Assembly: GCF_003116585.1 (NCBI RefSeq)
Contig: NZ_QEHM01000004.1
Span: 124,001-188,000, forward strand
DNA from: Albibacillus kandeliae
GTDB taxonomy: Bacteria > Pseudomonadota > Alphaproteobacteria > Rhodobacterales > Rhodobacteraceae
Direction of reading: 5' to 3'
DNA: 64,000 bases
Made by a program: the position numbers and the translations under genes
The notes under the pieces: generated by a model
Told to the model about the DNA's origin: nothing
Seen by the model: the letters and a program-made list of their open reading frames with translations, nothing else
The model's database searches: none
In this document: positions 26,891-42,831 of the stretch, piece by piece
Numbering within the stretch: the stretch's first letter is position 1
Layout of the letters: the number at the start of each line of letters is the position of its first letter

Positions 26891-27769
26891 ATGAAGATCG
26901 CCACCTCCGCCTACCCGCTCGACTTCTTCGACAGCTGGGCCGCCTACGAGGACAAGATGGGCAAATGGGTGTCCGAAGCGGCGGGCAACGGGGCCGAACT
27001 CCTCGTGTTCCCCGAATATGGCGCGATGGAGCTGGCGACGCTCGCCGGCACCAACGTCGCCGCCGATCTCGAAGCCTCGCTCTTTGCCGTGTCCGACCGG
27101 ATGGAGGATGCCAACAAGGTGCTGGGCAAGCTGGCGGCAGAATACAACGTGCATATCCTCGGCCCCTCCGGTCCGGTGGCCATGCCCGATTCCCGCCCGG
27201 TGAACCGCGCCTACTTCTTCTCTCCCGATGGCAAGGTCGACCATCAGGACAAGCAGATCATGACCATGTTCGAGCGCGACCCCTGGGACGTGACCGGGGG
27301 CGGTCCGCTCAAGGTCTTCGAGACCAGGCTCGGCAAGTTCGGCGTCCTGATCTGCTATGACAGCGAATTCCCGCAGTTCGGCCGCGCCCTTCAGGACATC
27401 GACTTCCTGCTGGTCCCCTCCTGTACCGAAGCGCTCGCAGGCTACTGGCGCGTCCGCATCGGCGCGATGGCGCGGGCGCTCGAAAACCAGTGTGTTTCCA
27501 TCATGTCCTCGGTCAACGGCGAGGCCCCGTGGTCCGAGGCGGTCGAGACCTGCATCGGGGCTGGCGGCGTCTATGGCCCGCCCGATACCGGCTTTCCGTC
27601 GGACGGCGTGATCGCCGTGGGAGAGATCGGACGCTCCGGCTGGACCTATGCCGAGATCGACCGGGAGGCCGTCGCCCACGTCCGCAACGATGGCGTCGTG
27701 CGCAACCGCACGCATTGGGCCGAACAGTCCGGCCGCTCGGATTCGGTAACAATCGTCGATTTCCACTGA
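26891..27769 (+). CDS. Carbon-nitrogen hydrolase (nitrilase superfamily)
   Basis: 292 residues from ATG 26891, which has AAAGGAG upstream. The catalytic triad is visible: Glu in VFPEYGAME, Lys in HQDKQIMTMFER and Cys in LICYDSEFPQFG. These enzymes hydrolyse amides or nitriles in the cytosol; the particular substrate cannot be assigned. It ends the inserted SnoaL-GNAT-nitrilase trio before infA. Confidence 0.9.
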   Translation: MKIATSAYPLDFFDSWAAYEDKMGKWVSEAAGNGAELLVFPEYGAMELATLAGTNVAADLEASLFAVSDRMEDANKVLGKLAAEYNVHILGPSGPVAMPDSRPVNRAYFFSPDGKVDHQDKQIMTMFERDPWDVTGGGPLKVFETRLGKFGVLICYDSEFPQFGRALQDIDFLLVPSCTEALAGYWRVRIGAMARALENQCVSIMSSVNGEAPWSEAVETCIGAGGVYGPPDTGFPSDGVIAVGEIGRSGWTYAEIDREAVAHVRNDGVVRNRTHWAEQSGRSDSVTIVDFH

Positions 27770-27777
27770 TTGTGGAC

Positions 27778-27806
27778 TTGAAAACCCCGGGGTTTAAGCC
27801 CATTTA
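27778..27806 (+). promoter_or_regulatory. Candidate promoter of infA
   Basis: TTGAAA (27778-27783), a 17-base spacer and CATTTA (27801-27806) precede infA by about 45 bases. The -10 element is weak. The AT-rich context and the end of the nitrilase gene just upstream favour a separate infA promoter. Confidence 0.35.
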
Positions 27807-27851
27807 AGCGCACGGTCCGCAGACTGGCGGGCTTTACGCAATGGAGACATC

Positions 27852-28070
27852 ATGGCCAAGGAAGACACTCTCGAATTCCCCGGCGTCGTGAAGGAACTCC
27901 TGCCGAATGCGACATTCCGGGTCGAGCTCGAGAACGGCCATGAAATCATCGCACATACGGCAGGCAAGATGCGCAAGAACCGCATCCGTGTTCTGGCCGG
28001 CGACAAGGTGCAGGTCGAAATGACCCCCTACGATCTGACCAAGGGTCGGATCAACTATCGCTTCAAGTAA
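27852..28070 (+). CDS. infA: Translation initiation factor IF-1
   Basis: 72 residues, exactly the usual length. The sequence is a classic S1-fold IF-1 ([44 protein letters not shown]). A GGAGA ribosome site precedes ATG 27852. IF-1 binds the A site of the 30S subunit. It is followed 14 bases later by maf. Confidence 0.97.
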   Translation: MAKEDTLEFPGVVKELLPNATFRVELENGHEIIAHTAGKMRKNRIRVLAGDKVQVEMTPYDLTKGRINYRFK

Positions 28071-28084
28071 GCGCCGCGCGAAAC

Positions 28085-28663
28085 GTGGCGTTTATTCTCG
28101 GATCCGGCAGCCCCCGGCGGCTGGACCTCTTGGCGCATCTTGGTCTCAAGCCTGACGCGGTGCGCCCCCCCGACATCGACGAAGACCCCCTGCCCGGCGA
28201 ACTGCCGCGCCCCTATTGCGCGCGCATCGCCCGCGAAAAGGTGCAGGCCGTCGAGGCCGCGTCGGATGACGTGGTCCTTTGCGCCGACACCACCGTGGCC
28301 CTCGGCCGCCGAATCCTCGGCAAACCGGCCGACGCGGGCGAGGCCGCCGAATTCCTGCTCAAGCTCTCGGGTCGCCGTCATGACGTGATCACCTCGGTCG
28401 CCGTGCGCCGCGGCGCGCGCATCTGGCAGAAGGACGTGGTGAGTTCGGTCAAGATGAAGCGCCTGTCCGATCAGGAGCTCAACGCCTACCTCGCCAGCAA
28501 CGACTGGCAGGGCAAGGCGGGCGCTTATGGCATCCAGGGCATGGCCGGGGCCTTCATCCCGTGGATTTCCGGCTCGTTCACTGGCATCGTGGGCCTGCCA
28601 CTGGCCGAAACCGCGACCCTGCTGCAGGCCGCCGGCCTGCCTGTCTATGGAGATGCCTCGTGA
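28085..28663 (+). CDS. maf: Maf-family nucleotide pyrophosphatase
   Basis: 192 residues from GTG 28085. The Maf signatures GSGSPRR at the N-terminus, CADTTV and [10 protein letters not shown] are clear. Maf proteins hydrolyse modified or canonical nucleoside triphosphates to monophosphates, limiting misincorporation and affecting cell division. The specific subclass (dTTP/UTP or m7GTP) is not decided. Its stop overlaps the GTG start of the RNase gene. Confidence 0.93.
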   Translation: MAFILGSGSPRRLDLLAHLGLKPDAVRPPDIDEDPLPGELPRPYCARIAREKVQAVEAASDDVVLCADTTVALGRRILGKPADAGEAAEFLLKLSGRRHDVITSVAVRRGARIWQKDVVSSVKMKRLSDQELNAYLASNDWQGKAGAYGIQGMAGAFIPWISGSFTGIVGLPLAETATLLQAAGLPVYGDAS

Positions 28664-29682
28664 AAGGCCGCACCATCATCCTCGACCACCTCAAGGACCG
28701 CGAAGCCGCGGCACTGATGGTCGACGGCAAGCTCGAAGACCTGCTGGTCGAGGCCGATGCGCCCGCCCCCGGCACCATCTACCGCGCCCGCGCCGACCGG
28801 CCCGTCAAGGGACAGGGCGGCATGTTCCTGACCACCCCCGATGGCCCCGCCTTCCTGCGGCAGGTCAAGGGGTTGGCCCCGGGCGAGCTGCTGCTGGTGC
28901 AGGTCTCGAGCTACGCGGAGCCGGGCAAGGCGATTCCGGTCACCACCCGGCTGCTGTTCAAGAGCCGCTATGCCATCGTCACGCCCGAGGCGCCCGGCCT
29001 CAACATCTCGCGCGCGATCCGCGACGAGGAAGAACGTGACCGCCTGCTGGAGATCGCGCATGCCGAGATGGGCGGCGCCGAACACGGGCTGATCCTGCGC
29101 TCGGCCTGCGCCGGGGCGGACGAGGACGAGATCGCCGAGGACATCGCCGCCATGGCCTCCCTCGCGGCCCAGGTGATGGGCGACACCGGCACCGAGACCG
29201 AGGTGCTGGCCGAGGGCGACGGCCCCCATGCGCTGGCCTGGCGCGAGTGGAGCGAACCGGCCGACGTGGTGACCGAACCCGGCGGCTTCGACGATCACGG
29301 CGTGCTCGACGCCATCGACACCGCGCTCGGCATCGCCGAACCGCTCGCCGGGGGCGGCACGCTCTACGTCGAACCCACGCGGGCGCTGGTCGCCGTCGAC
29401 GTGAACACCGGCGCCGACACCTCGCTGGCCGCCGGGCTCAAGGCCAATATCGCCTGCGCCCGAGCCCTGCCCCGCGTGCTGCGCGTGCGCGGCCTCGGCG
29501 GGCAGATCGTGATCGACGCGGCCCCGATGGCCAAGAAGGACCGCAAGACCTTCGAATCCTCCCTGCGCGCCGCCTTCAAGACCGACACCGACGAGACGGT
29601 GCTGGTCGGCTGGACCCCGATGGGCCACTTCGAACTGCAGCGCAAACGCGGCCGCGTGCCGCTCCGCGAGGTGCTGTCATGA
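28660..29682 (+). CDS. Ribonuclease E/G family protein (short form)
   Basis: 340 residues from GTG 28660, overlapping the maf stop. This is much shorter than RNase G (about 490) or RNase E. The two metal-binding aspartates of the DNase-I-like domain appear in VAVDVNTG and IVIDAAPM. The zinc-link cysteines and scaffold region of RNase E are absent, and the S1 domain is divergent. It may be a processing enzyme or a specialised relative; a full-length RNase E is probably encoded elsewhere. yacG overlaps its end. Confidence 0.85.
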   Translation: MKGRTIILDHLKDREAAALMVDGKLEDLLVEADAPAPGTIYRARADRPVKGQGGMFLTTPDGPAFLRQVKGLAPGELLLVQVSSYAEPGKAIPVTTRLLFKSRYAIVTPEAPGLNISRAIRDEEERDRLLEIAHAEMGGAEHGLILRSACAGADEDEIAEDIAAMASLAAQVMGDTGTETEVLAEGDGPHALAWREWSEPADVVTEPGGFDDHGVLDAIDTALGIAEPLAGGGTLYVEPTRALVAVDVNTGADTSLAAGLKANIACARALPRVLRVRGLGGQIVIDAAPMAKKDRKTFESSLRAAFKTDTDETVLVGWTPMGHFELQRKRGRVPLREVLS

Positions 29683-29861
29683 GCTGCCCCATCTGCGGCG
29701 AGCCGACCGACCGCAAATACCGCCCCTTCTGCTCGCGCCGCTGCGCCGACCGCGACCTCGGCCGCTGGCTGACCGGCTCCTACGCGATCCCGTCGGAAGA
29801 CCCCGAAGACCTTGAAAAGGCGCAGGAAGAAGCCGACGCAGCGCAACGCAAACCGCATTGA
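29679..29861 (+). CDS. yacG: DNA gyrase inhibitor YacG (zinc protein)
   Basis: 60 residues with a treble-clef-type zinc site: Cys3, Cys6, Cys18 and Cys22 (CPIC, CSRRC), followed by DLGRWLTGSYAIPSE, the family signature. YacG binds GyrB and restrains gyrase. Its ATG overlaps the RNase gene stop. It is the last gene of the murA-yacG run; tRNA-Phe follows. Confidence 0.93.
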   Translation: MSCPICGEPTDRKYRPFCSRRCADRDLGRWLTGSYAIPSEDPEDLEKAQEEADAAQRKPH

Positions 29862-29945
29862 CGCAAAGACCCTGAAAAAGGCTCTGGACACTCCCGCAAC
29901 ATCCGCCTAGAACGCCAAAACCCGAAGGGCAGAGCCCTTCCCCGT

Positions 29946-30020
29946 GCCCGGGTAGCTCAGGGGTAGAGCAGTGGATTGAAAATCCTCGTGTCGGTGGTTC
30001 GATTCCGCCCCCGGGCACCA
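29946..30020 (+). tRNA. tRNA-Phe(GAA)
   Basis: 75 bases with encoded CCA (30018-30020). Acceptor GCCCGGG/CCCGGGC, D-arm TAGCTCAGGGGTAGAGCA and T-arm GGTTCGATTCC are normal. The anticodon loop TTGAAAA gives GAA (phenylalanine). Confidence 0.97.
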
Positions 30021-30120
30021 TTTCCAAGCAAAACCAGCCCCTCGATGGCCCAGCCCCAGGCTGCGACTCTCACCCCGGCCGCACACCCGCTCGCGCCAAC
30101 CGATTCCTCCCCCTTCCCAA

Positions 30121-30155
30121 CAGAGACGCGCGGCGCCGTCCGCCGCGCGTCTCTG
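30121..30155 (-). terminator. 15-bp perfect hairpin downstream of nrdF
   Basis: CAGAGACGCGCGGCG (30121-30135) pairs perfectly with CGCCGCGCGTCTCTG (30141-30155) around a 5-base loop. It starts 8 bases after the nrdF stop on the minus strand. It lacks a good T-run (TTGGG follows), so it may act as a terminator with help or as an RNA-end stabiliser. Confidence 0.6.
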
Positions 30156-30163
30156 GTCCGGGT

Positions 30164-33268
<3,105 letters not shown>

Positions 33269-33287
<19 letters not shown>

Positions 33288-33685
33288 CGGGTTCCCCAGA
33301 AGGTTTTCAGCCCGTCACGGATCCGGGCGATATCGGTTTCGGTCCCGGCCAGCTCGAAACGGTAGAGCACGGGGACGTTGCATTTGGCGGCGATGACATC
33401 GCCGGCAAGGGCGAAGGTCGCCCCGAAGTTTCGGTTGCCGCCGGCGACAACGCCCGCCAGCAGGCTGCGATTGGCGGCGACGTTCAGGAACCGGATCACC
33501 GGCTTGGCCACAGCCCCGCGCCCCTCCCCGTCCGAATAGGTCGGACAGATCAACACGAAGGGTTCGGCCATCACCGGCGGCTCGCTGTCGGCGCGTGTCG
33601 GAATCCGCAGGGCGGGAAGGCCGAGCCGGTCCACCAGCCGGGCGGTGTTTCCCGACCCGCTGGAGAAATAGACCAGCCCTCCCAT
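33269..33685 (-). CDS. nrdI: Flavodoxin-like NrdI
   Basis: 138 residues. The FMN loop [12 protein letters not shown] and the NrdI-specific GGNRNFG stretch are visible. NrdI supplies the oxidant that assembles the dimanganese-tyrosyl cofactor of NrdF. It lies between nrdH (4-base gap) and nrdE (overlap). Confidence 0.94.
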
Positions 33686-33689
33686 CGGA

Positions 33690-33911
33690 TCAGGACAGGC
33701 GGTTGATCATGTCGGGCCGAAAGCCCGCCCAGTGGTCATCACCGGCAACGACGACAGGAGCCTGCCGATAGCCAAGGCCCTGCACCATCTCGAGCGCGGC
33801 CGCATCCTCGGTCAGGTCGACCAGGTCGAACTCCAGTCCGCGCGCTTCGAGGGCGCGGGTGGTTGCGGTGCACTGCACGCAGGCCGGTTTCGAGTAGACG
33901 GTGATGCTCAT
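33690..33911 (-). CDS. nrdH: Glutaredoxin-like NrdH
   Basis: 73 residues from ATG 33911; the longer frame from 33971 runs into regulatory RNA and is rejected. The redox pair is CVQC, and the C-terminal GFRPDMINRLS is the NrdH signature. It passes electrons from thioredoxin reductase to NrdE. The ribosome site AAGGGAC at 33918-33924 can be paired by an upstream complement (33948-33954), consistent with riboswitch control. Confidence 0.94.
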   Translation of the reverse strand: MSITVYSKPACVQCTATTRALEARGLEFDLVDLTEDAAALEMVQGLGYRQAPVVVAGDDHWAGFRPDMINRLS

Positions 33912-33917
33912 GTTCTT

Positions 33918-33954
33918 GTCCCTTGCCAGTTCTATGCCTCGGGGCGAAAGGGAC
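33918..33954 (-). promoter_or_regulatory. Hairpin occluding the nrdH ribosome binding site
   Basis: On the minus strand GTCCCTT (33948-33954) is exactly complementary to AAGGGAC (33918-33924), the ribosome site 6 bases before ATG 33911. This gives a 7-bp hairpin downstream of the riboswitch aptamer, a plausible OFF state for translation. The pairing is read from sequence; its ligand dependence is inference. Confidence 0.55.
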
Positions 33955-34018
33955 ACGGGCGTTGGCCGCAACCTGCAACCAACCGCGCGCCCGGCCCTCC
34001 GCCGTGGTCGTCATCGCT

Positions 34019-34190
34019 TTGCCTCGGCAGGTCTCCTGACTTTGCGGCTCGAACGCCTCTGGTTCGCCTTCCCAGCGCAAAACGCCAGTGGATTCGAACC
34101 GCGACTCGCCGCTTACAGTTGCGGGGGCAGTGCCGGAACCTCACCGGCTTCCCTCTTAGCCCACGAGTCACCCCATGAGCACCGAAGCAA
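34019..34190 (-). ncRNA. Cobalamin riboswitch 1, upstream of nrdHIEF
   Basis: Minus-strand RNA of about 172 bases. The conserved core is seen as GAGGGAAGCCGGTG, then CCCCCGCAACTGTAA (34127-34113), CCACTGG, GGGAAGGCG and the B12 box AAGTCAGGAGACCTGCCG (34042-34025). The closing helix pairs TTGCTTCGG with CCGAGGCAA. Such aptamers bind adenosyl- or methylcobalamin and usually repress. Here the target is a B12-independent reductase, a logical arrangement if the genome also has a B12-dependent class II enzyme. Confidence 0.93.
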
Positions 34191-34194
34191 CCTC

Positions 34195-34234
34195 ATATTG
34201 GGTTCTGCGCCACATCGATGTCAATATATGGAGT
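34195..34234 (-). promoter_or_regulatory. Promoter of the nrdHIEF transcript with NrdR-like box
   Basis: On the minus strand TTGACA (34224-34219), an 18-base spacer and CAATAT (34200-34195) place transcription start at about the 5' end of the riboswitch. The sequence TGTCAATATATGGAGT at 34219-34234 matches a NrdR box (ACACWATATAtWGTGT) at about 11 of 16 positions and overlaps the -35 element. The promoter is well supported; the NrdR site is tentative. Confidence 0.5.
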
Positions 34235-34405
34235 GCACCCATCCTGCAGATCCTCCGCCATCGCGCGCCTCCGAAAGGCCGGAAACGCCTTGCCCCACTG
34301 GCCGATCCGGGGCCCCGCGACGAAAACCTGCGCCCGTGTCTTTTTCGGGCAGGCCGTGGTCGCAAATCGTGCATCGCACCTGCAGCGACCTGCGTATCAA
34401 GAAAC

Positions 34406-35935
<1,530 letters not shown>

Positions 35936-35939
35936 TACG

Positions 35940-37016
35940 ATGAACGACCTCAGCCCCTTCGCCGAACGGGCCATCTGGAAGGATGCCGAGATGCTGGAAT
36001 GCGTCTCGATCATCCCCGAGGTGCCCAACGTGGCGACCTTCACCTTCCGCGCCCCGTCCGACGCCCTGTTCAACTACCTGCCCGGCCAGTTCCTGACGCT
36101 CGAGATCCCGGCCCCCGGCGGCCCGGTCTACCGCACCTACACCATCTCCTCCTCACCCTCGCGACCCCGGTCGATCTCGATCACCGCCAAGGCGCAGGAC
36201 ACCAGCATCGGCACCCGCTGGATGCTCGACAACCTCGCGCCGGGGGTTCAGATCCGCGCGGTGGGCCCCGCCGGACTGTTCTCGCACATGTCCCACCCGG
36301 CCGAGAAATACCTGTTCATCTCGGCGGGCTCCGGCATCACGCCGATGATGGCGATGACCACCTACATGTTCGACCTCGGGTCGGAACCCGACGTGGTCTT
36401 CATCAACTGCGCACGTCGCCCGTCGGAGATCATCTTCCGCGAGCGGCTGGAACACATGGCCAGCCGGGTGCCGGGGATCGAGCTGAAATGGGTCGTCGAA
36501 ACCCCCGACCGTTTCGCGCCCTGGACCGGGTATCAGGGTCAGTTGAACCAGCTGATGCTGGGCCTCATGGCGCCCGACTACCTCGAACGCGAAGTGTTCT
36601 GCTGCGGCCCCGAACCCTTCATGCTCGCCGTGCGCGAAGCGCTGCAGGGCATGGGCTTCGACATGGAGCGCTATCACCAGGAGAGCTTCCAGGCCCCGGC
36701 CGCGACCGCCGAGGAACTGCCGCCCATCGACGACACCGTGCCCGAACAGAACGCGACGGCGGAAATCTCCTTCGCCCTCTCCGGGGTGACCGCCTCCTGC
36801 GCCGAAACCGACACGGTGCTTGCCGTCGCACGCAGCTCCGGGCTCAACATCCCCTCGGGCTGCACCTTCGGGCTCTGCGGCACCTGCAAGATCCGCAAGA
36901 CCGCGGGAGAGGTGCACATGGTTCACAATGGCGGCATTTCCGACGACGACATCGCCGAGGGCTACATCCTTGCCTGCTGCTCGCATCCGATCGGCGCCGT
37001 GGAGGTCGAGGTCTAG
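35940..37016 (+). CDS. gbcB: Reductase component of the Rieske system, probable glycine betaine monooxygenase reductase
   Basis: 358 residues in three parts: an FAD-binding barrel (RTYTISSS at 65-72), an NAD-binding domain (FISAGSGITPMMAM about 126-139; CCGPEPFM) and a C-terminal plant-type ferredoxin with Cys308, Cys313, Cys316 and Cys346 or 347. It passes electrons from NAD(P)H to the Rieske oxygenase encoded just upstream. Organisation and spacing match gbcAB. No further betaine-catabolic gene (dimethylglycine or sarcosine oxidase) follows. Confidence 0.87.
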   Translation: MNDLSPFAERAIWKDAEMLECVSIIPEVPNVATFTFRAPSDALFNYLPGQFLTLEIPAPGGPVYRTYTISSSPSRPRSISITAKAQDTSIGTRWMLDNLAPGVQIRAVGPAGLFSHMSHPAEKYLFISAGSGITPMMAMTTYMFDLGSEPDVVFINCARRPSEIIFRERLEHMASRVPGIELKWVVETPDRFAPWTGYQGQLNQLMLGLMAPDYLEREVFCCGPEPFMLAVREALQGMGFDMERYHQESFQAPAATAEELPPIDDTVPEQNATAEISFALSGVTASCAETDTVLAVARSSGLNIPSGCTFGLCGTCKIRKTAGEVHMVHNGGISDDDIAEGYILACCSHPIGAVEVEV

Positions 37017-37062
37017 GCCCGCGCCGTGGACAGCACGCGCGCAATGTGCCATTCATCCCAAC

Positions 37063-37235
37063 GATGGTGCCGGCCCGAGAGGGCCGGCTGAAAAGGGAAC
37101 GCGGTGCGGGCCAAGGCCCAATTCCGCGACTGCCCCCGCAACTGTAGGCGGAGAGCCGTCCCGTAGAACGCCACTGGGCCCCGGCCCGGGAAGGTTCGGG
37201 ACTGCATCGACCCGCAAGTCAGGAGACCTGCCATC
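37063..37235 (+). ncRNA. Cobalamin riboswitch 3, upstream of a small gene and split metH
   Basis: Plus-strand RNA of about 173 bases, beginning 46 bases after the gbcB stop. Core elements: AAAGGGAACGCGGTG, CCCCCGCAACTGTAGG (37133-37148), GCCACTGGG, GGGAAGGTTCGGGA and the B12 box AAGTCAGGAGACCTGCC (37216-37232). The closing helix GATGG/CCATC is short. A GC-rich hairpin (GGCGCGG/CCGCGCC) follows. The next gene is the 100-residue ORF at 37370; metH lies 551 bases downstream. Confidence 0.92.
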
Positions 37236-37369
37236 TCCGGCGCGGTTCCCGCGCCGCAGTCACCTGGAACCGGGCGGGGTCGCCCGGAGCGGAGGCAGCG
37301 CCATGGACCGATACAGTCCGCCGACATCGTTGCCCGTTTCCGGCCCCGCCACTTCTGCGCGGAGGGCGC

Positions 37370-37672
37370 ATGCTGCTGGAACGAACGATCACCACCCTGC
37401 AAAGCCGGGCCGACACCCCGGAACGCGCCGTCGAGCTGGGCAAGCTCGGCTACCTGCAATGGCTCGCCTGGCTTAGGCCGGGCGCAAGCTTCCCCGACGA
37501 GGCCGACCGCGCGCTGCGGATGGCGGAACCCTTTGCCGCCACCGATCCGGCGGTCGCGACCTTCTGCGACCTGCTCCGCAAGTCGAGGTCGGGCCCGCCC
37601 GCACCGATGGACCTCTCGCTCCCCAGTCCCCGCCGCCGGGGTGGCGCGCGGGAACGGCGGCGCATGCTCTAG
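37370..37672 (+). CDS. Small helical protein of unknown function, first gene after cobalamin riboswitch 3
   Basis: 100 residues from ATG 37370 with GGAGG upstream. The N-terminal 70 residues look all-helical (LLERTITTLQSRADTPERAV, LGYLQWLAWLRPG, DEADRALRMAEPFAATDPAV); the C-terminus is Pro/Arg-rich and probably disordered. No signal, membrane segment or known motif. As the first ORF behind a B12 riboswitch and before metH, a role in B12 or methionine metabolism is inferred only from position. An inverted repeat follows 11 bases after its stop. Confidence 0.65.
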   Translation: MLLERTITTLQSRADTPERAVELGKLGYLQWLAWLRPGASFPDEADRALRMAEPFAATDPAVATFCDLLRKSRSGPPAPMDLSLPSPRRRGGARERRRML

Positions 37673-37683
37673 CCTCGGCACAC

Positions 37684-37718
37684 CGTCAAGATCATGAGGC
37701 ACGCTCATGATCTTGACG
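37684..37718. repeat. 15-bp perfect inverted repeat between the small gene and metH
   Basis: CGTCAAGATCATGAG (37684-37698) and CTCATGATCTTGACG (37704-37718) pair perfectly around a 5-base loop (GCACG). It is AT-richer than its surroundings and no T-run follows, so a protein operator, an RNA-stability hairpin or a weak terminator are all possible. It separates the riboswitch-linked gene from metH. Confidence 0.75.
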
Positions 37719-37785
37719 CGGGATATGAATTTGACCCCCTACAGGTGGGCGACTATCTGCAGGACCTGACAACGCAGGTCCCGCC

Positions 37786-38839
37786 ATGAACAGCTATTCC
37801 CTCCCGCCAACCCGAACCTTCGCCGCCCTCGAACAGGCGGCGCGAGAGCGCATCCTCATTCTCGACGGCGCGATGGGCACGATGATCCAGACGCTGAACA
37901 TGACCGAGGAGGATTTCACCGCGAACGGGCACATCCACGGCCCCGGCTGCCGTCACCACCAATCGGACCACCCGCAGAAGGGCAACAACGACCTTCTGGT
38001 CCTGACACAGCCGCAGGCGGTCGAGGACATCCAGCTGAAGTTCGCGCTGGCGGGGGCGGATATCCTCGAGACCAACACCTTCTCCTCCACCACCATCGCT
38101 CAGGCCGACTACGGGCTAGAGGCGGCGGTCCACGACCTCAACGTCGCGGGCGCGCAGGTTGCCCGGCGCGCGGCGGACCGGGCCACCGCAGAGGACGGCA
38201 AGCCGCGCTGGGTCGCCGGTGCGGTCGGCCCGACCAACCGCACCGCCTCGATCAGCCCCGACGTGAACGACCCGGGCTATCGCGCCGTCACCTTCGACGA
38301 CCTGCGCCTCGCCTATGGCCAGCAGATCGACGGGCTGATCGCGGGCGGTGCCGACCTGATCCTGATCGAGACCATCTTCGACACGCTGAACGCCAAGGCC
38401 GCGATCTTCGCCGCCTTCGAAAGCTTCGCCAGGATCGGGCAGCGCCTGCCGATCATGATCTCGGGCACCATCACCGACGCCTCCGGCCGCACCCTCTCGG
38501 GCCAGACTCCAACCGCCTTCTGGCATTCGGTGCGCCACGCCCGCCCCTTCACCGTGGGCCTCAACTGCGCCCTCGGCGCCGACGCGATGCGCCCGCACCT
38601 GAGCGAACTGGCCGGTGTCGCCGACACGCTGGTCTGCGCCTATCCCAACGCGGGCCTCCCCAACGCCTTCGGCCAGTACGACGAAGAGCCCGAGGATACC
38701 GCCCGCAAGGTCGAGGTCTTTGCCCGCGAAGGCCTCGTGAACGTCGTGGGCGGCTGCTGCGGCACCACCCCAGAGCATATCCGCGCGATAGCCGAGCATG
38801 TCGCCGGCTACGCGCCCCGCCGGATCGAGGAAACCGCCG

Positions 38840-38847
<8 letters not shown>
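37786..38847 (+). CDS. metH: Methionine synthase, homocysteine-binding module (split MetH, N-terminal half)
   Basis: 353 residues matching the first module of MetH. The start [19 protein letters not shown] and the zinc-cysteine motif [12 protein letters not shown], with [10 protein letters not shown] supplying the other cysteine, are diagnostic of homocysteine methyltransferases. In most bacteria this module is part of a single chain of about 1,200 residues; here it is a separate protein whose stop overlaps the start of the second half by 8 bases. The pair should form one functional enzyme. Confidence 0.93.
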
Positions 38848-41569
<2,722 letters not shown>

Positions 41570-41645
41570 CCCAGAGCCCCCCCGACCGGACCGGCACGGC
41601 CCCCTCACCGGGGCCCTGCCAGCCCATAATTGCGGCTGTCGGGCC

Positions 41646-42647
41646 TCAGCGCGCCCCAACCGCGCGCAGCTGATCCTGGAAGTACTTGACCCCCGCCTCG
41701 TGACGCGGCGACAGCGGCCCGGACCGATAACCGCCACTTTCATAGTTCTTCTGGGTTTCGAGGCAGACCTCGAAATCCTCGCGCACCACGGCAAGGTTGT
41801 CGGCGATGGTCTTGGCCCGCTTCGGCGCAGCGGCCTCGGAGGTATCGGCAAAGTAGAAGTTGTAGATCAGCTCGGTCCGGCGATGGTCGATCGGGTTGAT
41901 GCGGCTGGTGTTCATGCCGCCCTCGAACAGCGACAGCGTCCAGTTCGGCCACATCCACAGCCACTTGCCGCGATAGAACAAGCCCTCGCGCGGCGGCGCG
42001 GTCATACGCACCATGCCCTCATGCGCCGTGGTCTCGAACCGGTCGAACTCGATGGCCCGGTGAAACTCCGGGTGGATCCCCGGGATGTGATAGCCCTCGA
42101 CGAAGTTGTCGGTGTAGATCTTCCAGTTCGCATCGAAGACCAGCCGTTCCTCCTGCATCCAGCTGTAGGTCTCCATCGGCTCGTCCTGCAGTTCCGGCAC
42201 CACCGCGCCCAGTTGCTCGGCCAGTGTCTTCTCCGGCGCGAGGCAGACGAACAGCAGCCCGCGCCATGTGTCGAAGGCGACGGTGTCGAGCGCCCAGTCG
42301 TCCTTGTTGAACTCCGGATCATCGCCCCAGAACGGCACGTTCAGCAGCGACCCGTCCTCGCCCCAGACCCACTGGTGGTAGGGGCACCTGAGGGTCGAAC
42401 AGCGCCCCGCCCCCTCGGGCAGCAGCCGCGCGCCGCGATGGCGGCAGACATTGCGAAAGGCCCGGATGCCGTCGCGGGTCATCACCACGAACACCTTGTT
42501 TCCCGCGATCTCGGTCGCCACGTAGTCCCCGCGCTCCTTCAGGCGCGAGACAGGGCAGACAAGCTGCCAAGTGGCGGCAAAGATGGTCTTCACGTCCTCG
42601 CGGTGAATTTCCGGCGAGACGTAGTTCACGGGGTCCAGGTTGCGCAT
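41646..42647 (-). CDS. Rieske-type aromatic-ring-hydroxylating/demethylating oxygenase, alpha subunit
   Basis: 333 residues. Rieske ligands Cys68, His70, Cys88 and His91; iron ligands His187 and His192 in NFVEGYHIPGIHP. It is shorter than GbcA (408) and differs from it around both centres, so it is not a recent duplicate. The form resembles choline-monooxygenase-like and quaternary-amine oxygenases. No reductase gene is adjacent; the reductase at 35940 could in principle serve it. AAGGAG precedes the start. Substrate unknown. Confidence 0.87.
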   Translation of the reverse strand: MRNLDPVNYVSPEIHREDVKTIFAATWQLVCPVSRLKERGDYVATEIAGNKVFVVMTRDGIRAFRNVCRHRGARLLPEGAGRCSTLRCPYHQWVWGEDGSLLNVPFWGDDPEFNKDDWALDTVAFDTWRGLLFVCLAPEKTLAEQLGAVVPELQDEPMETYSWMQEERLVFDANWKIYTDNFVEGYHIPGIHPEFHRAIEFDRFETTAHEGMVRMTAPPREGLFYRGKWLWMWPNWTLSLFEGGMNTSRINPIDHRRTELIYNFYFADTSEAAAPKRAKTIADNLAVVREDFEVCLETQKNYESGGYRSGPLSPRHEAGVKYFQDQLRAVGAR

Positions 42648-42831
42648 CGCGGCCTCTCCTTCAGGTCATTGGGGAATCGCTAGGCGCTTTCCGCCGGTGC
42701 CGCAACGACAGGAGCGACATCCGGCGCGCGGTGCCCGCGCATTGCCCAGCCAATAGGCGGCGCGCCTTGCCTGCCTGCATCGCGGCGGCCCGCATCGCCA
42801 GGGCGGTCACGGCCCGGCTCGACCGCGAGCC

